Positions 34,291-46,536 of a DNA stretch of 64,000 bases are shown one piece after another (the first letter of the stretch is position 1; every line of letters starts with the position of its first letter). Origin of the DNA: Cherax quadricarinatus (lineage: Eukaryota; Arthropoda; Malacostraca; Decapoda; Parastacidae); NCBI RefSeq assembly GCF_038502225.1, contig NW_027195542.1, positions 88,501-152,500 on the forward strand, written 5' to 3'. The notes below the pieces were generated by a model. It was not told the DNA's origin and ran no database searches. It saw nothing but the letters and a program-made list of their open reading frames with translations. The position numbers and the translations under genes are program-made.

Positions 34291-34580
34291 ACCGAGCCGC
34301 GGGGGCGTTGACCCCCCTGAAACCCTCTCCAGGTATACTCCAGGTAAGTACCAGTACCACCTGCAGGTGGAGGGAAGTGGTGAGGATATTCCTCGGTATA
34401 CCTGGAGGGTGTTTTGGGGGTCAACGCCCCCGCGGCCGGGCCGTGAACAGGCCTCGCGGTGGATCAGAGCCTGATCAACCATGCTGTTACTGCTGACCGC
34501 ATGTAAACCGAGGTACGAGCCACAGTCCGCCTGGTCAGAAACTGACTTTAGGTGTATGTCCAGTTGGCCAGTGGTATCCA
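34291..34580. mobile_element. Two LINE 3' tails in inverted orientation
   Basis: 34291-34348 (plus) has GAGCCGCGGGGGCGTTGACC and CTCTCCAGGTA. 34389-34570 (minus) has the complement with GGTCAACGCCCCCGCGGCC and then the longer tail to CAGAAACTGACTTTAGG. Together they make a palindrome around 34300-34440. Both match the tail of the LINE at 31858-32804. Confidence 0.75.
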
Positions 34581-34639
34581 CTGGTGGTGTTATCCAGTAG
34601 CTGGGTGTTCAGTGGTGGTGTCCAGTGGTTGGGGTGTAT

Positions 34640-37600
34640 AGTACCGGGGTGCAGCAGTGGTGGGATTGTCCAGTGGCAGGTGTTAGTACCGGGGGTGTTT
34701 AAACGCAGGTGTTAATACCGGGGGTGTTGAAAACCAGGTGTTAGCACCGGGGGTGTAGAAACGCAGGTGTTAGCACTGGGAGTGTAGAAACGCAGGTGTT
34801 AGCACCGGGGGTGTAGAAACGCAGGTGTTAGCACCAGGGGTGTAGAAACGCAGGTGTTAGCACCGGGGGTGTAGAAACGTAGGTGTTAGCACCGGTGGTG
34901 TAGAAACGCAGGTGTTAGCACCGGGGGTGTAGAAACGCAGGTGTTAGCACCGGGGGTGTATAAACGCAGGTGTTAGCACCGGGGGGTTGTAGAAAGTAGG
35001 ATACAGTGTGTGGTACTGGTTACTGGTGGTGTAGGAACGCAGGTGTTAGCACCGGGGGGGGTTGTAGAAAGTAGGATACAGTGTGTTACTGGTTACTGGT
35101 GGTGTAGAAACGCAGGTGTTAGCACCGGGGGGGTTGTAGAAAGTAGGATACAGTTGTGATACTGGTTACTGGGGTGTAGGAACGCAGGTGTTAGCACCGG
35201 GGGGGGTTGTACAAAGTAGGATACAGTGTGTGGTACTAGTTACTGGTGGTGTAGGAACTGGTGGTGTAGGAACGCAGGTGTTAGCACCGGGGGGGGTTGT
35301 AGAAAGTAGGATACAGTGTGTGGTACTGGTTACTGGTGGTGTAGGAACGCAGGTGTTAGCACCGGGGGTGTAGAAACGCAGGTGTTAGCACCGGGGGGGT
35401 TGTAGAAAGTAGGATACAGTGTGTGGTACTGGTTACTGGTGGTGTAGAAACGCAGGTGTTAGCACCGGGGGTGTAGAAACGCAGGTGTTAGCACCGGGGG
35501 TGTAGAAACGCAGGTGTTAGCACCGGGGGGGTTGTAGAAAGTAGGATACAGTGTGTGGTACTGGTTAATGGTGGTGTAGGAACACAGGTGTTAGCACCGG
35601 GGGGGTGGTTGTAGAAAGTAGGATACAGTGTGTGGTACTGGTTACTGGGGTGTAGGAACGCAGGTGTTAGCACCGGGGGGGGTTGTAGAAAGTAGGATAC
35701 AGTGTGTGGTACTGGTTACTGGTGGTGTAGAAACGCAGGTGTTAGCACCGGGGGTGTAGAAACGCAGGTGTTAGCACCGGGGGTGTAGAAACGCAGGTGT
35801 TAGCACCGGGGGGGTTGTAGAAAGTAGGATACAGTGTGTGGTACTGGTTACTGGTGGTGTAGAAACGCAGGTGTTAGCACCGGGGGGGTTGTAGAAAGTA
35901 GGATACAGTGTGTGGTACTGGTTACTGGTGGTGTAGAAACGCAGGTGTTAGCACCGGGGGGGTTGTAGAAAGTAGGATACAGTGTGTGGTACTGGTTACT
36001 GTGGGTGTTGAAACGCAGGTGTTAGCACCGGGGGAGGTTGTAGAAAGTAGGATACAGTGTGTGGTACTGGTTACTGGTGGTGTAGAAACGCAGGTGTTAG
36101 CACCGGGGGGGGTTGTAGAAAGTAGGATACAGTGTGTGGTAGTTACTGGGGGTGTAGAAAGGCAGGTGTTAGCACTGGGGGGGGTTGTAGAAAGTAGGAT
36201 ACAGTGTGTGGTACTAGTTACTGGTGGTGTAGAAACGCAGGTGTTAGCACCGGGGGGGTTGTAGAAAGTAGGATACAGTGTGTAGTACTGGTTACTGGTG
36301 GTGTAGGAAGCAGGCGTTAGCACCGGGGGGGGGGGTTGTAGAAAGTAGGATACAGTGTGTGGTACTGGTTACTGGTGGTGTAGAACGCAGGTGTTAGCAC
36401 CGGGGGGGGTTGTAGATAGTAGGTGTTAGCACTGGGGGTGTAAAAACGCAGGTGTTAGCACCGGGGGGGGTTGTAGAAAGGATACAGTGTGTGGTACTGG
36501 TTACTGGTGGTGTAGAAACGCAGGTGTTAGCACCGGGGGGTGTAGAAACGCAGGTGTTAGCACCTGGGGGGGTGTAGGATACAGTGTGTGGTACGCTGGT
36601 GGTGTAGAAAAGCAGGTGTTAGCACCGGGGGGTGTAGAAAACGCAGTGTGTTACTGGTTAATGGGGGTGTAGAAACGCAGGTGTTAGCACCGGTGGTGTA
36701 GAAACGCAGGTGTTAGCACCGGGGGGGGGTTGTAGAAAGTAGGATACAGTGTGTGGTACTGGTTACTGGTGGTGTAGGAACGCAGGTGTTAGCACCGAGA
36801 GGGGGTTGTAGAAAGTAGAATACAGTGTGTGGTACTGGTTACTGGTGGTGTAGGAACGCAGGTGTTAGCACCGGGGGGGGGTTGTAGAAAGTAGGATACA
36901 GTGTGTGGTACTGGTTACTGGTGGTGTAGAAACGCAGGTGTTAGCACCGGGGGTGTAGAAACGCAGGTGTTAGCACCTGGGGGGGTTGTAGAAAGTAGGA
37001 TACAGTGTGTGGTACTGGTTACTGGTGGTGTTGAAACAGGTGTTAGCACCAGGTGTTAGCACCGGGGGTGTATAAACGCAGGTGTTAGCACCGGGGGGTT
37101 TGTAGAAAGTAGGATACAGTGTGTGGTGCTGGTTACTGGTGGTGTAGAAACGCAGGTGTTAGCACCGGGGGTGTAGAAACGCAGGTGTTAGCACCGGGGG
37201 GGTTGTAGAAAGTAGGATACAGTGTGTGGTACTGGTTACTCGTGGTGTAGAAATGCAGGTGTTAGCACCAGGGGGGAGTTGTAGAAAGTAGGACACAGTG
37301 TGTGGTACTAGTTACTGGTGGTGTAGAAACGCAGGTGTTAGCACCGGGGGGGGGTTGTAGAAAGTAGGATACAGTGTGTGGTACTGGTTACTGGTGGTGT
37401 AGAAACGCAGGTGTTAGCACCGGGGGGGTTGTAGAAAGTAGGATACAGTGTGTGGTACTGGTTACTGGTGGTGTAGGAACGCAGGTGTTAGCACCGGGGG
37501 GGTTGTAGAAAGTAGGATACAGTGCGTGGTACTGGTTACTGGGGGTGTAGAAACGCAGGTGTGAGCATCGGGCGGGGGTTGTAGAAAGTAGGATACAGGT

Positions 37601-40600
37601 GTGGTACTGGTTACTGGTGGTGTAGAAACGCAGGTGTTAGCACCGGGGGGGTGTAGAAAGTAGGATACAGTGTGTGGTACTGGTTACTGGTGGTGTAGAA
37701 ACGCAGGTGTTAGCACCGGGGGTGTAGAAACGCAGGTGTTAGCACCGGGGGTGTAGAAACGCAGGTGTTAGCACCGGGGGTGTAGAAACGCAGGTGTTAG
37801 CACCGGGGGGGTTGTAGAAAGTAGGATACAGTGTGTGGTACTGGTTACTGGTGGTGTAGGAACGCAGGTGTTAGCACCGGGGGGGGTTGTAGAAAGTAGG
37901 ATACAGTGTGTGGTACTGGTTACTGGTGGTGTAGAAACGCAGGTGTTAGCACCGGGGGGGGTTGTAGAAAGTAGGATACAGTGTGTGGTACTGGTTACTG
38001 GTGGTGTAGAAACGCAGGTGTTAGCACCGGGGGGGGTTGTAGAAAGTAGGATACAGTGTGTGGTACTGGTTACTGGTGGTGTAGAAACGCAGGTGTTAGC
38101 ACCGGGGGTGTAGAAACGCAGGTGTTAGCACCGGGGGGGGTTGTAGAAAGTAGGATACAGTGTGTGGTACTGGTTACTGGTGGTGTAGAAACGCAGGTGT
38201 TAGCACCGGGGGTGTAGAAACTCAGGTGTTAGCACCGGGGGTGTAGAAACGCAGGTGTTAGCACCGGGGGTGTAGAAACGCAGGTGTTAGCACCGGGGGG
38301 GGTTGTAGAAAGTAGGATACAGTGTGTGGTACTGGTTACTGGTGGTGTAGAAACGCAGGTGTTAGCACCGGGGGTGTAGAAACGCAGGTGTTAGCACCGG
38401 GGGGGGTTGTAGAAAGTAGGATACAGTGTGTGGTACTGGTTACTGGTGGTGTAGAAACGCAGGTGTTAGCACGGGGGGGGGGGTTGTAGAAAGTAGGATA
38501 CAGTGTGTGGTACTGGTTACTGGGGGTGTAGAAACGCAGGTGTTAGCACCGGGGGGGTTGTAGAAAGTAGGATACAGTGTGTGGTACTGGTTACTGGTGG
38601 TGTAGAAACGCAGGTGTTAGCACCGGGGGTGTAGAAACGCAGGTGTTAGCACCGGGGGTGTAGAAACGCAGGTGTTAGCACCGGGGGTGTAGAAACGCAG
38701 GTGTTAGCACCGAGGGTGTAGAAACGCAGGTGTTAGCACCGGGGGTGTAGAAACGCAGGTGTTAGCACCGGGGGGGGTTGTAGAAAGGAGGATACAGTGT
38801 GTGGTACTGGTTACTGGGGGTGTAGAAACGCAGGTGTTAGCACCGGGGGGGGGTTGTAGAAAGTAGGATACAGTGTGTGGTACTGGTTACTGGTGGTCTA
38901 GAAACGCATGTGTTAGCACCGGGGGTGTAGAAATGCAGGTGTTAGCACCGGGGGTGTAGAAACGCAGGTGTTAGCACCAAGGGGGGGTTGTAGAAACGCA
39001 GGTGTTAGCACCGGGGGTGTAGAAACGCAGGTGTTAGCACCGGGGGTGTAGAAACGCAGGTGTTAGCACCGGGGGTGTAGAAACGCAGGTGTTAGCACCG
39101 GGGGTGTAGAAACGCAGGTGTTAGCACCGGGGGTGTAGAAACGCAGGTGTTAGCACCGGGGGGGGTTGTAGAAAGTAGGATACAGTGTGTGGTACTGGTT
39201 ACTGGTGGTGTAGAAACGCAGGTGTTAGCACCGGGGGTGTAGAAACGCAGGTGTTAGCACCGGGGGGGGTGTAGAAAGCAGGATACAGTGTGTGGTACTG
39301 GTTACTGGGGTGTAGAAACGCAGGTGTTAGCACGGGGGGGGGTTGGGGGGGGTGGTGTAGAAACGCAGGTGTTAGCACCGGGGGGGGATTGTAGAAAGTA
39401 CAGTACTGTGGTACTGGTTACTGGGGGTGTAGAAACTCAGGTGTTAGCACCTGGGGTGTAGAAACGCAGGTGTTAGCACGGGGGGGGGTTGTAGAAAGTA
39501 TTATACAGTCTGTGGTACTGGTTACTGGGGGTGTAGAAACGCAGGTGTTAGCACCGGGGGTGTAGAAACGCAGGTGTTAGCACCGGGGGGGTTGTAGAAA
39601 GTAGGATACAGTGTGTGGTACTGGTTACTGGTGGTGTAGAAACGCAGGTGTTAGCACCGGGGGGGTTGTAGAAAGTAGGATACAGTGTGTGGTACTGGTT
39701 ACTGGTGGTGTAGGAACACAGGTGTTAGCACCGGGGGGGTGGTTGTAGAAAGTAGGATACAGTGTGTGGTACTGGTTACTGGGGGTGTAGAAACGCAGGT
39801 GTTAGCACCGGGGGGGTTGTAGAAAGTAGGATACAGTGTGTGGTACTGGTTACTGGTGGTGTAGAAACGCAGGTGTTAGCACCGGGGGGGGTTGTAGAAA
39901 GTAGGATACAGTGTGTGGTACTGGTTACTGGGGGTGTAGAAACGCAGGTGTTAGCACCGGGGGGGGGGTTGTAGAAAGTAGGATTCAGTGTGTGGTACTG
40001 GTTACTGGTGGTGTAGAAACGCAGGTGTTAGCACCGGGGGGGGTTGTAGAAAGTAGGATACGCTGGTTACTGGTGTTAGAAACGCAGGTGTTATCACCGG
40101 GGAGGTTGTAGAAAGTAGGATACAGTGTGTGGTACTGGTTACTGGTGGTGTAGAAACGCAGGTGTTAGCACCGGGAGGGTTGTAGAAAGTATGATACAGT
40201 GTGTGGTACTGGTTACTGGTGGTGTAGAAACGCAGGTGTTAGCACCGGGGGTGTAGAAACGCAGGTGTTAGCACCGCGGGGGGTTGTAGAAAGTAGGATA
40301 CAGTGTGTTGTACTGGTTACTGGTGGTGTAGAAACGCAGGTGTTAGCACCGGGGGGGGGTTGTAGAAAGTAGGATACAGTGTGTGGTACTGGTTACTGGT
40401 AATGTAGAAACGCAGGTGTTAGCTCCGGGGGGGGGGATTGTAGGATACAGTGTGTGGTACTTGTTACTGGTGGTGTAGAAACGCAGGTGTTAGCACCGGG
40501 GGGGGTTGTAGAAAGTAGGATACAGTGTGTGGTACTGGTTGCTGGAGGTGTTGAAACGCAGGTGTTATCTCCGGGGCTGTAGAAACGCAGGTGTTAGCAC

Positions 40601-42454
40601 CGGGGGGGGTTGTAGAAAGTAGGATACAGTGTGTGGTACTGGTTACTGGTGGTGTAGGAACGCAGGTGTTAGCACCGGGGGTGTAGAACCGCAGGTGTTA
40701 GCACCGAAGAGGGGGTTGTAGAAAGTAGGATACAGTGTGTGGTACTGGTTACTGGTGGTGTAGAAACGCAGGTGTTAGCACCGGGGGGGGTTGTAGAAAG
40801 TAGGATACAGTGTGTGGTACTGGTTACTGGTGGTGTAGAAACGCAGGTGTTAGCACCGGGGGGGGTTGTAGAAAGTAGGATACAGTGTGTGGTACTGGTT
40901 ACTGGTTGTGTAGAAACGCAGGTGTTAGCACCGGGGGTGTAGAAACGCAGGTGTTAGCACCGGGGGGGTTGTAGAAAGTAGGATACAGTGTGTTGTACTG
41001 GTTACTGGTGGTGTAGAAACGCAGGTGTTAGCACCGGTGGGGGGTTGTAGAAAGTAGGATACAGTGTGTGGTACTGGTTACTGGTGGTGTAGAAACGCAA
41101 GTGTTAGCACCTGGGGTGTAGAAACGCAGGTGTTAGCACCGGGGGGGGTTGTAGAAAGTAGTATACAGTGTGTGGTACTGGTTACTGGTGGTGTAGAAAC
41201 GCAGGTGTTAGCACCGGGGGAGAGGTGGGTTGTAGAAAGTAGGATACAGTGTGTGGTACTGGTTACTGGTGGTGTAGAAACGAAGGTGTTAGCACCGGGG
41301 GTGTAGAAACGCAGGTGTTAGCACCGGGGGGGTTGTAGAAAGTATGATACAGTGTGTGGTACTGGTTACTGGTGGTGTAGAAACGCAGGTGTTAGCACCG
41401 GGGGTGTAGAAACGCAGGTTTTAGCACCGGGGGGGGTTGTAGAAAGTAGGATACAGTGTGTGGTACTGGCTACTGGTGGTGTAGCAGGTGTGAGCATCGG
41501 GCGGGGGTTGTAGAAAGTAGGATACAGTGTGTGGTACTGGTTACTGGTGGTTTAGAAACGCAGGTGTTAGCACCAGGGGGGGTTGTAGAAAGTAGGATAC
41601 AGTGTGTGGTACTGGTTACTAGTGGTGTAGAAACGCAGGTGTTAGCACCGGGGGGTGTAGAAAGTAGGATACAGTGTGTGGTACTGGTTACTGGTGGTGT
41701 AGAAACGCAGGTGTTAGCACCGGGGGGGTAGAAACGCAGGTGTTAGCACCGGGGGTGTAGAAAGTAGGATACAGTGTGTGGTACTGGTTACTGGTGGTGT
41801 AGAAACGCAGGTGTTAGCACCGGGGGGGTTGTAGAAAGTAGGATACAGTGTGTGGTACTGGTTACTGGTAATGTAGGAACGCAGGTGTTAGTTCCGGGGG
41901 GGGGATTGTAGAAAGAAGGATACAGTGTGTGGTACTGGTTACTGGTGGTGTAGGAACGCAGGTGTTAGCACCGGGGGGGTTGTAGAAAGTAGGATACAGT
42001 GTGTGGTACTGGTTACTGGTGGTGTAGGAACGCAGGTGTTAGCACCGGGGGGGGTTGTAGAAAGTAGGATACAGTGTGTGGTACTGGTTACTGGTGGTGT
42101 AGGAACGCAGGTGTTAGCACTGGGGGGGTTCTAGAAAGTAGGATACAGTGTGTGGTACTGGTTACTGGTGGTGTAGGAACGCAGCTGTTAGCACCGGGGG
42201 GGGTTGTAGAAAGTAGGATGCAGTGTGTGGTACTGGTTACTGGTGGTGTAGGAATGCAGGTGTTAGCACCGGGGGGGTGGTTGTACAAAGTAGGATACAG
42301 TGTGTGGTACTGGTTACTGGTGGTGTAGGAACGCAGGTGTTAGCACCGGGGGGGGTTGTAGAAAGTAGGATACAGTGTGTGGTACTGGTTACTGGTGGTG
42401 TAGGAACGCAGGTGTTAGCACCGGGGGGGGTTGTAGAAAGTAGGATACAGTGTG
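34640..42454. repeat. 29/75-bp composite satellite, left block
   Basis: The left edge (about 34680-34980) is pure 29-bp monomer (GTGTAGAAACGCAGGTGTTA then GCACCGGGG), preceded by decaying units. From about 34980 a roughly 75-bp unit appears: the 29-mer plus GTTGTAGAAAGTAGGATACA and GTGTGTGGTACTGGTTACTG. One to seven 29-mers separate the 75-bp units irregularly. G-run length after CACC varies from about 4 to 11. Frames such as GGVVESRIQCVVLVTGGVET are translations of the repeat. Confidence 0.96.
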
Positions 42455-42514
42455 GTAGCACTTGCAGACTCGATTGAGAAGGCCATTGGTGAAATGCCTA
42501 TGATTTTAAACTGA
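42455..42514 (+). CDS. Probable 3' end of LINE ORF1 (19 codons)
   Basis: The frame 42455-42514 reads VALADSIEKAIGEMPMILN and stops at TGA (42512-42514), which overlaps the ATG of ORF2 (42514-42516) as TGATG. That overlap is the reason to read it as the end of ORF1. The rest of ORF1 was lost by 5' truncation. I cannot identify a domain in so short a piece. Confidence 0.5.
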   Translation, partial: VALADSIEKAIGEMPMILN

Positions 42515-43940
42515 TGGAAGATAGAGGTATGGGTGTGTGTGGGAAACAAGCAGGTTGCAACACTAGGGTTGGAAACAGTAAATGTATAAAAGGCATTCAG
42601 CATGAAGTTATAAATAAAGACAATAGAACAGGTCAGAAAACAAAGGGGGACAGCAGAGGGCAGCAAGGGACTAGCTCCCTTAAGGTTTACTATACTAATA
42701 GCAGGAGTGTTAGAAATAAGATAGATGAGCTAAGATTAATTGCAAGTGCAGGAAACATAGATATTATTGCTATAACAGAGACCTGGCTCAATCTGAAAGA
42801 TAGAGAGATGCCCTCTGAATGTCACATACAAGGCTATAAATTATTCCACACTGACAGGGTCAACAGGAAAGGTGGTGGAGTAGCGATGTATGTCAGAGAC
42901 AATTTAAATTGTTGTGTTAGACAAGATATTAAATTAGAAGCGTCAGCCACTGAATCTGTTTGGTTACAGCTTCTCGAGGGCCGAGAAAAACTAATTTTGG
43001 GTGTGATTTACAGGGCCCCAAATCTTGATAGGGAGTGCAGTAAACTTCTATGGGACGAAATTCGTAAGGCATCTACATACGAAAATGTTGTGCTAATGGG
43101 AGATTTCAACTATAGACAGATTGACTGGAGCAATTTGACAGGAAATTTAGAGTCGGGTGACTTTCTTGATACGATCCAGGATTGTTTTTTAAAACAGTTT
43201 GTGACAGAGCCAACTAGGGGAAATAACCTCCTTGACTTGGTTCTTGCCAGTAGGGAAACACTAATTAATAATCTTGAGGTTAATGATGAGCTTGGGGAGA
43301 GTGATCACAAATCACTCAGTTTTAACATATCATGGAATTCCCCTAATAATGGCAATCAAGTCTCCGTCCCTGACTTTCGCTTGGCTGATTTCATAGGACT
43401 GAAAAATTACTTAGGTGGGCTGAACTGGAATGACCTGACTAGGGGTCAGGTAGGTGGCGATGGTTGCCGATATGATGCTTTCCAGGGCATAGTTCTAGCT
43501 GCTCAGTCAAATTATGTTCCAAATAGGGAAATCAGATCAAACAAAAATGATCCTAAATGGATGAACAATAGATTAAAATATCTGATTGGTCAAAAGAGAG
43601 GCATATATAGGCAAATCAAAAGAGGAGAGGGGCAATTAAGAAATCGATATATTCAGTTAAAGAGAGAAATAAAAAAGGGAATTAGAAAAGCAAAAAGAGA
43701 TTATGAGGTTAAAGTTGCAAGAGAATCGAAGACTAACCCAAAAGGATTCTTTCAGGTATACAGAAGTAAGATCAGGGACAAGATAGGCCCACTCAAAAGT
43801 TCCTCGGGTCAGCTCACTGACAGTGATAAGGAAATGTGTAGAATTTTTAACACATACTTCCTCTCAGTTTTTACACAGGAGGATACCAGTGATATTCCAG
43901 TAATGATAAATTATGTAGAACAGGACGATAATAAACTGTG
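42514..43940 (+). CDS. LINE ORF2, 5' part: APE endonuclease
   Basis: 475 complete codons before the gypsy LTR. The apurinic/apyrimidinic-type endonuclease is clear: YYTNSRSVRNKIDEL (about residues 58-72), ITETWLN (catalytic Glu, about 85-91), RKGGGVAMYVRDNL, LILGVIYRAPN, VLMGDFNYRQIDW (about 193-205) and ESDHKSLSF (catalytic His, about 266-274). A linker rich in Lys and Arg follows (RGIYRQIKRGEG, KKGIRKAKRDYE). In the CR1 family this enzyme nicks the target to prime reverse transcription. The last about 15 residues of the present open frame come from the LTR. The ATG overlaps the preceding stop (TGATG). No frameshift seen in this half. Confidence 0.9.
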
Positions 43941-44265
43941 TGTAGACAGCCTGTACTGGCAGAGCACACAGCCTAGCCGTCTGCTCTGACTAGTTCATAT
44001 TTCGCGGCATTCAGTGCTGCCCTCTGTAGGCCTACCTAGGTCGGTGGGACACACAGTCCACCCTCTCTCACTCCCGCCTGGACCGACCTGCCGTACACAA
44101 GTTCTCCCCCCTCCACGGACTGGCTTGCGGTCACTTCCTCACACTGCCCGTTGTGTACTCACTCCTACCCGATTAAAGCCAATCTAGTCCACGGCCGTAT
44201 CATTGCTACCTACGCTACCTTCATCGGCACTAAACCGCTGTTCAACAGTAAGAACAGCAATAACA
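43941..44265 (+). repeat. 5' LTR of gypsy element
   Basis: 325 bp, starts TGTAGACAGCC and ends AGCAATAACA (canonical TG...CA). No obvious TATA box. A GATTAAAG near 44171 could act in polyadenylation. By eye it is identical to the 3' LTR. Confidence 0.95.
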
Positions 44266-44266
44266 G

Positions 44267-44284
44267 TGGTGACAGCGGAGTCAG
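44267..44284 (+). other. Primer binding site candidate
   Basis: TGGTGACAGCGGAGTCAG begins one base after the 5' LTR and starts with the TGG expected opposite the tRNA CCA end. I cannot name the tRNA. Confidence 0.6.
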
Positions 44285-46536
44285 CGGCATTGTGAGCCTT
44301 TTCAGGGTGGAGGGGATCGGTCGACACCAGTCAACATCATCCGTCGTCATCCAACGCACCTGCTAGCCTAAAGAGTTATCTGCTACTCCCAGCGTCTTGA
44401 CGGGACCCGAGATAGATCTTCGTCCTAGATTTTTCCCACAAAATCTGGACATAGGCATCACGGCGTCATCTCCAGCCTTAGCAGTCACGTGTTCACCTCA
44501 TCACCCTCTCTACAGCCCTTCAACACTCTCCAGCACCATTCTCCTGCCTCCTACAGCGTCCCTACGCCCTTCTCAGCTACAAGAAGTAGAGTTCCTCCAA
44601 GAAGTTCTACCGGGCTTAACCACGTGGGAACCCAGTTGGCTTAGCCCCTAAGCCAGCAAAGTTCAGCGTCTACGGCAGCTCGTGACTCATCATAGTGTCT
44701 ACTACTACTCAGCACCTACGTATCTCCAGCCAGTGCAGTTTTTTTTTTGTGTTGCCCAGTTTAAAAATCTTTTTTTTTTCCCTTTCCCTTGTTGTTTTAT
44801 TCCCAGTTCATCACCAGTTCTGTTTTCCCCAGTGATTTGTTACAGTAAAACTTACTCGTCCCAGTTCAAAGTTTCACTTAAGCTTGTTTTTAGCACGTTC
44901 GAGTAGTGCAGTAAATGTTTTGTTCTCCGTGTGCTGAAGCCGCAGTCAGTCAGCGCGCCCAGACACGCTTGCCAGTGTAAACAACCATACACCAGCTCTG
45001 GTTCACGCCGGGTATCCACGTCTCTTAACTTCTTATACCTCCACAGAGTTACTCCGGTCTTTCCTGTTCTTCCCAAGTCTTTTCTGATATTTTTTTTCTA
45101 CGACATTGAAGCCCCATAGCAGTATACAAATGCTACGAGGTGTGTAGTGTTACTGGAGCGTCACTGAAAGTTCCAGGACCTGCCGTACCTTCGTCCATCT
45201 GCACTCAAAGTTAAGTAAACAGTGACTTACCTAGCATTTCCTAATATTTTGTGACATTATTTAACTGTCCTGCACCAATACAGTTAGTTACTGAAGCCAT
45301 ACTTCAGTAAATTGTTCAGTGTCATCAGTGCACATTTTGCCATTTACCTACAGCTTATTAAATTTTGTAAATTTATTTTTGCACTCCTACATTTTAAATT
45401 CCAGTTTTTTTTTTATTATTCTGCTTCTTGCACCTCAGTTATTGATTTAAATTGTTCAGTGTTGACCATTTATACAATTTACCTCTCACATACAGTTTTC
45501 ATGTAATTCCTGTGTGCTGTTATTTTTTTTTTCTAGTTGCACCTGCAAGTTAGCCACAGATTGTTGACACCCTTGCACTGTTTTGTTTGTTAGTTCTTTT
45601 TTTTAATAAGTGTAATCTTCAAGTACTTAAGTATTAGTATATTCTACCTGCAGTCATACAATCTGTGCCTAGCCCATTAAATTTTTTTTTCTGTTCCCCC
45701 ATTTATTTTTGCTCTACATATATTCTATGTTTTATCAGTGAATATTCACCTATGTGCATTGCTTTTTGCTATTTTATATACCCAAGTCATTGAGTGTATT
45801 TTTGGGAACCTGCTTATTTACCATTAATTACCAAAATTCCTTGTGAAGTTAATTAATTTTGACCTTGAGATTGTGCAAATTTTTTTTTTTCCTTTTTGCC
45901 AGTGTACACCCTGCTAACACCAGTTAACTTTTGCCATATTCTTGAATTTAATAATTTGCATTTTTATTAATTTTATTTTGTGTGCAATATAGCAATTCTG
46001 GTCAGTGTATTTTTCTTTTGAGTGTGATTTTTGGCACTATTCCATACTCTGATATCTTTTTTGTGCCAACTTCCCTTGTGCAAGTGAATTACCTTTTTTT
46101 TTTGCGTTTCAATTTGCTACTGCTAGCACCCGCAATCTTTTTAAACTGTGCTTGCAGCACAGTTTAGTGTTGTGTAGTACCTGATTTATTTTAATTTTGT
46201 GCAATTTTTGCTACCAGTGTTTACAGTTCAAACTCCTTTTCATAAATTTTGTTGCCAGATTCCTGGTGAAATTATTGACTATCCTTAGCTTCATTTTGTG
46301 CACTTCCCTGTAGTACATTCACTTGCATACATCTCTTATTTTGTGTTCAGAGTGTATCACTATTTCCCTTTTTATTGTTGTTTTGCTCAAATTATTTCTA
46401 TCACTAAGCAGTTTACCTAGTACTGTGGTGCTGAGTTCTCTTTGACTCTGTTTTGAATTGTAGCCAGTGCATACCATTTCTTGCTCTGACCTGTTTACCA
46501 TCTTCGTGACCTACTTGCATTTCAACAATCGACGTC
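44285..46536 (+). other. Long T-rich 5' leader of the gypsy element
   Basis: About 2.25 kb between the PBS and the gag ATG, very T-rich from about 44740, with many runs of 7-10 T. No conserved protein frame; the small open frames in it look incidental. It may be the packaging or translation-control region, or inserted foreign sequence. Function unknown. Confidence 0.55.
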
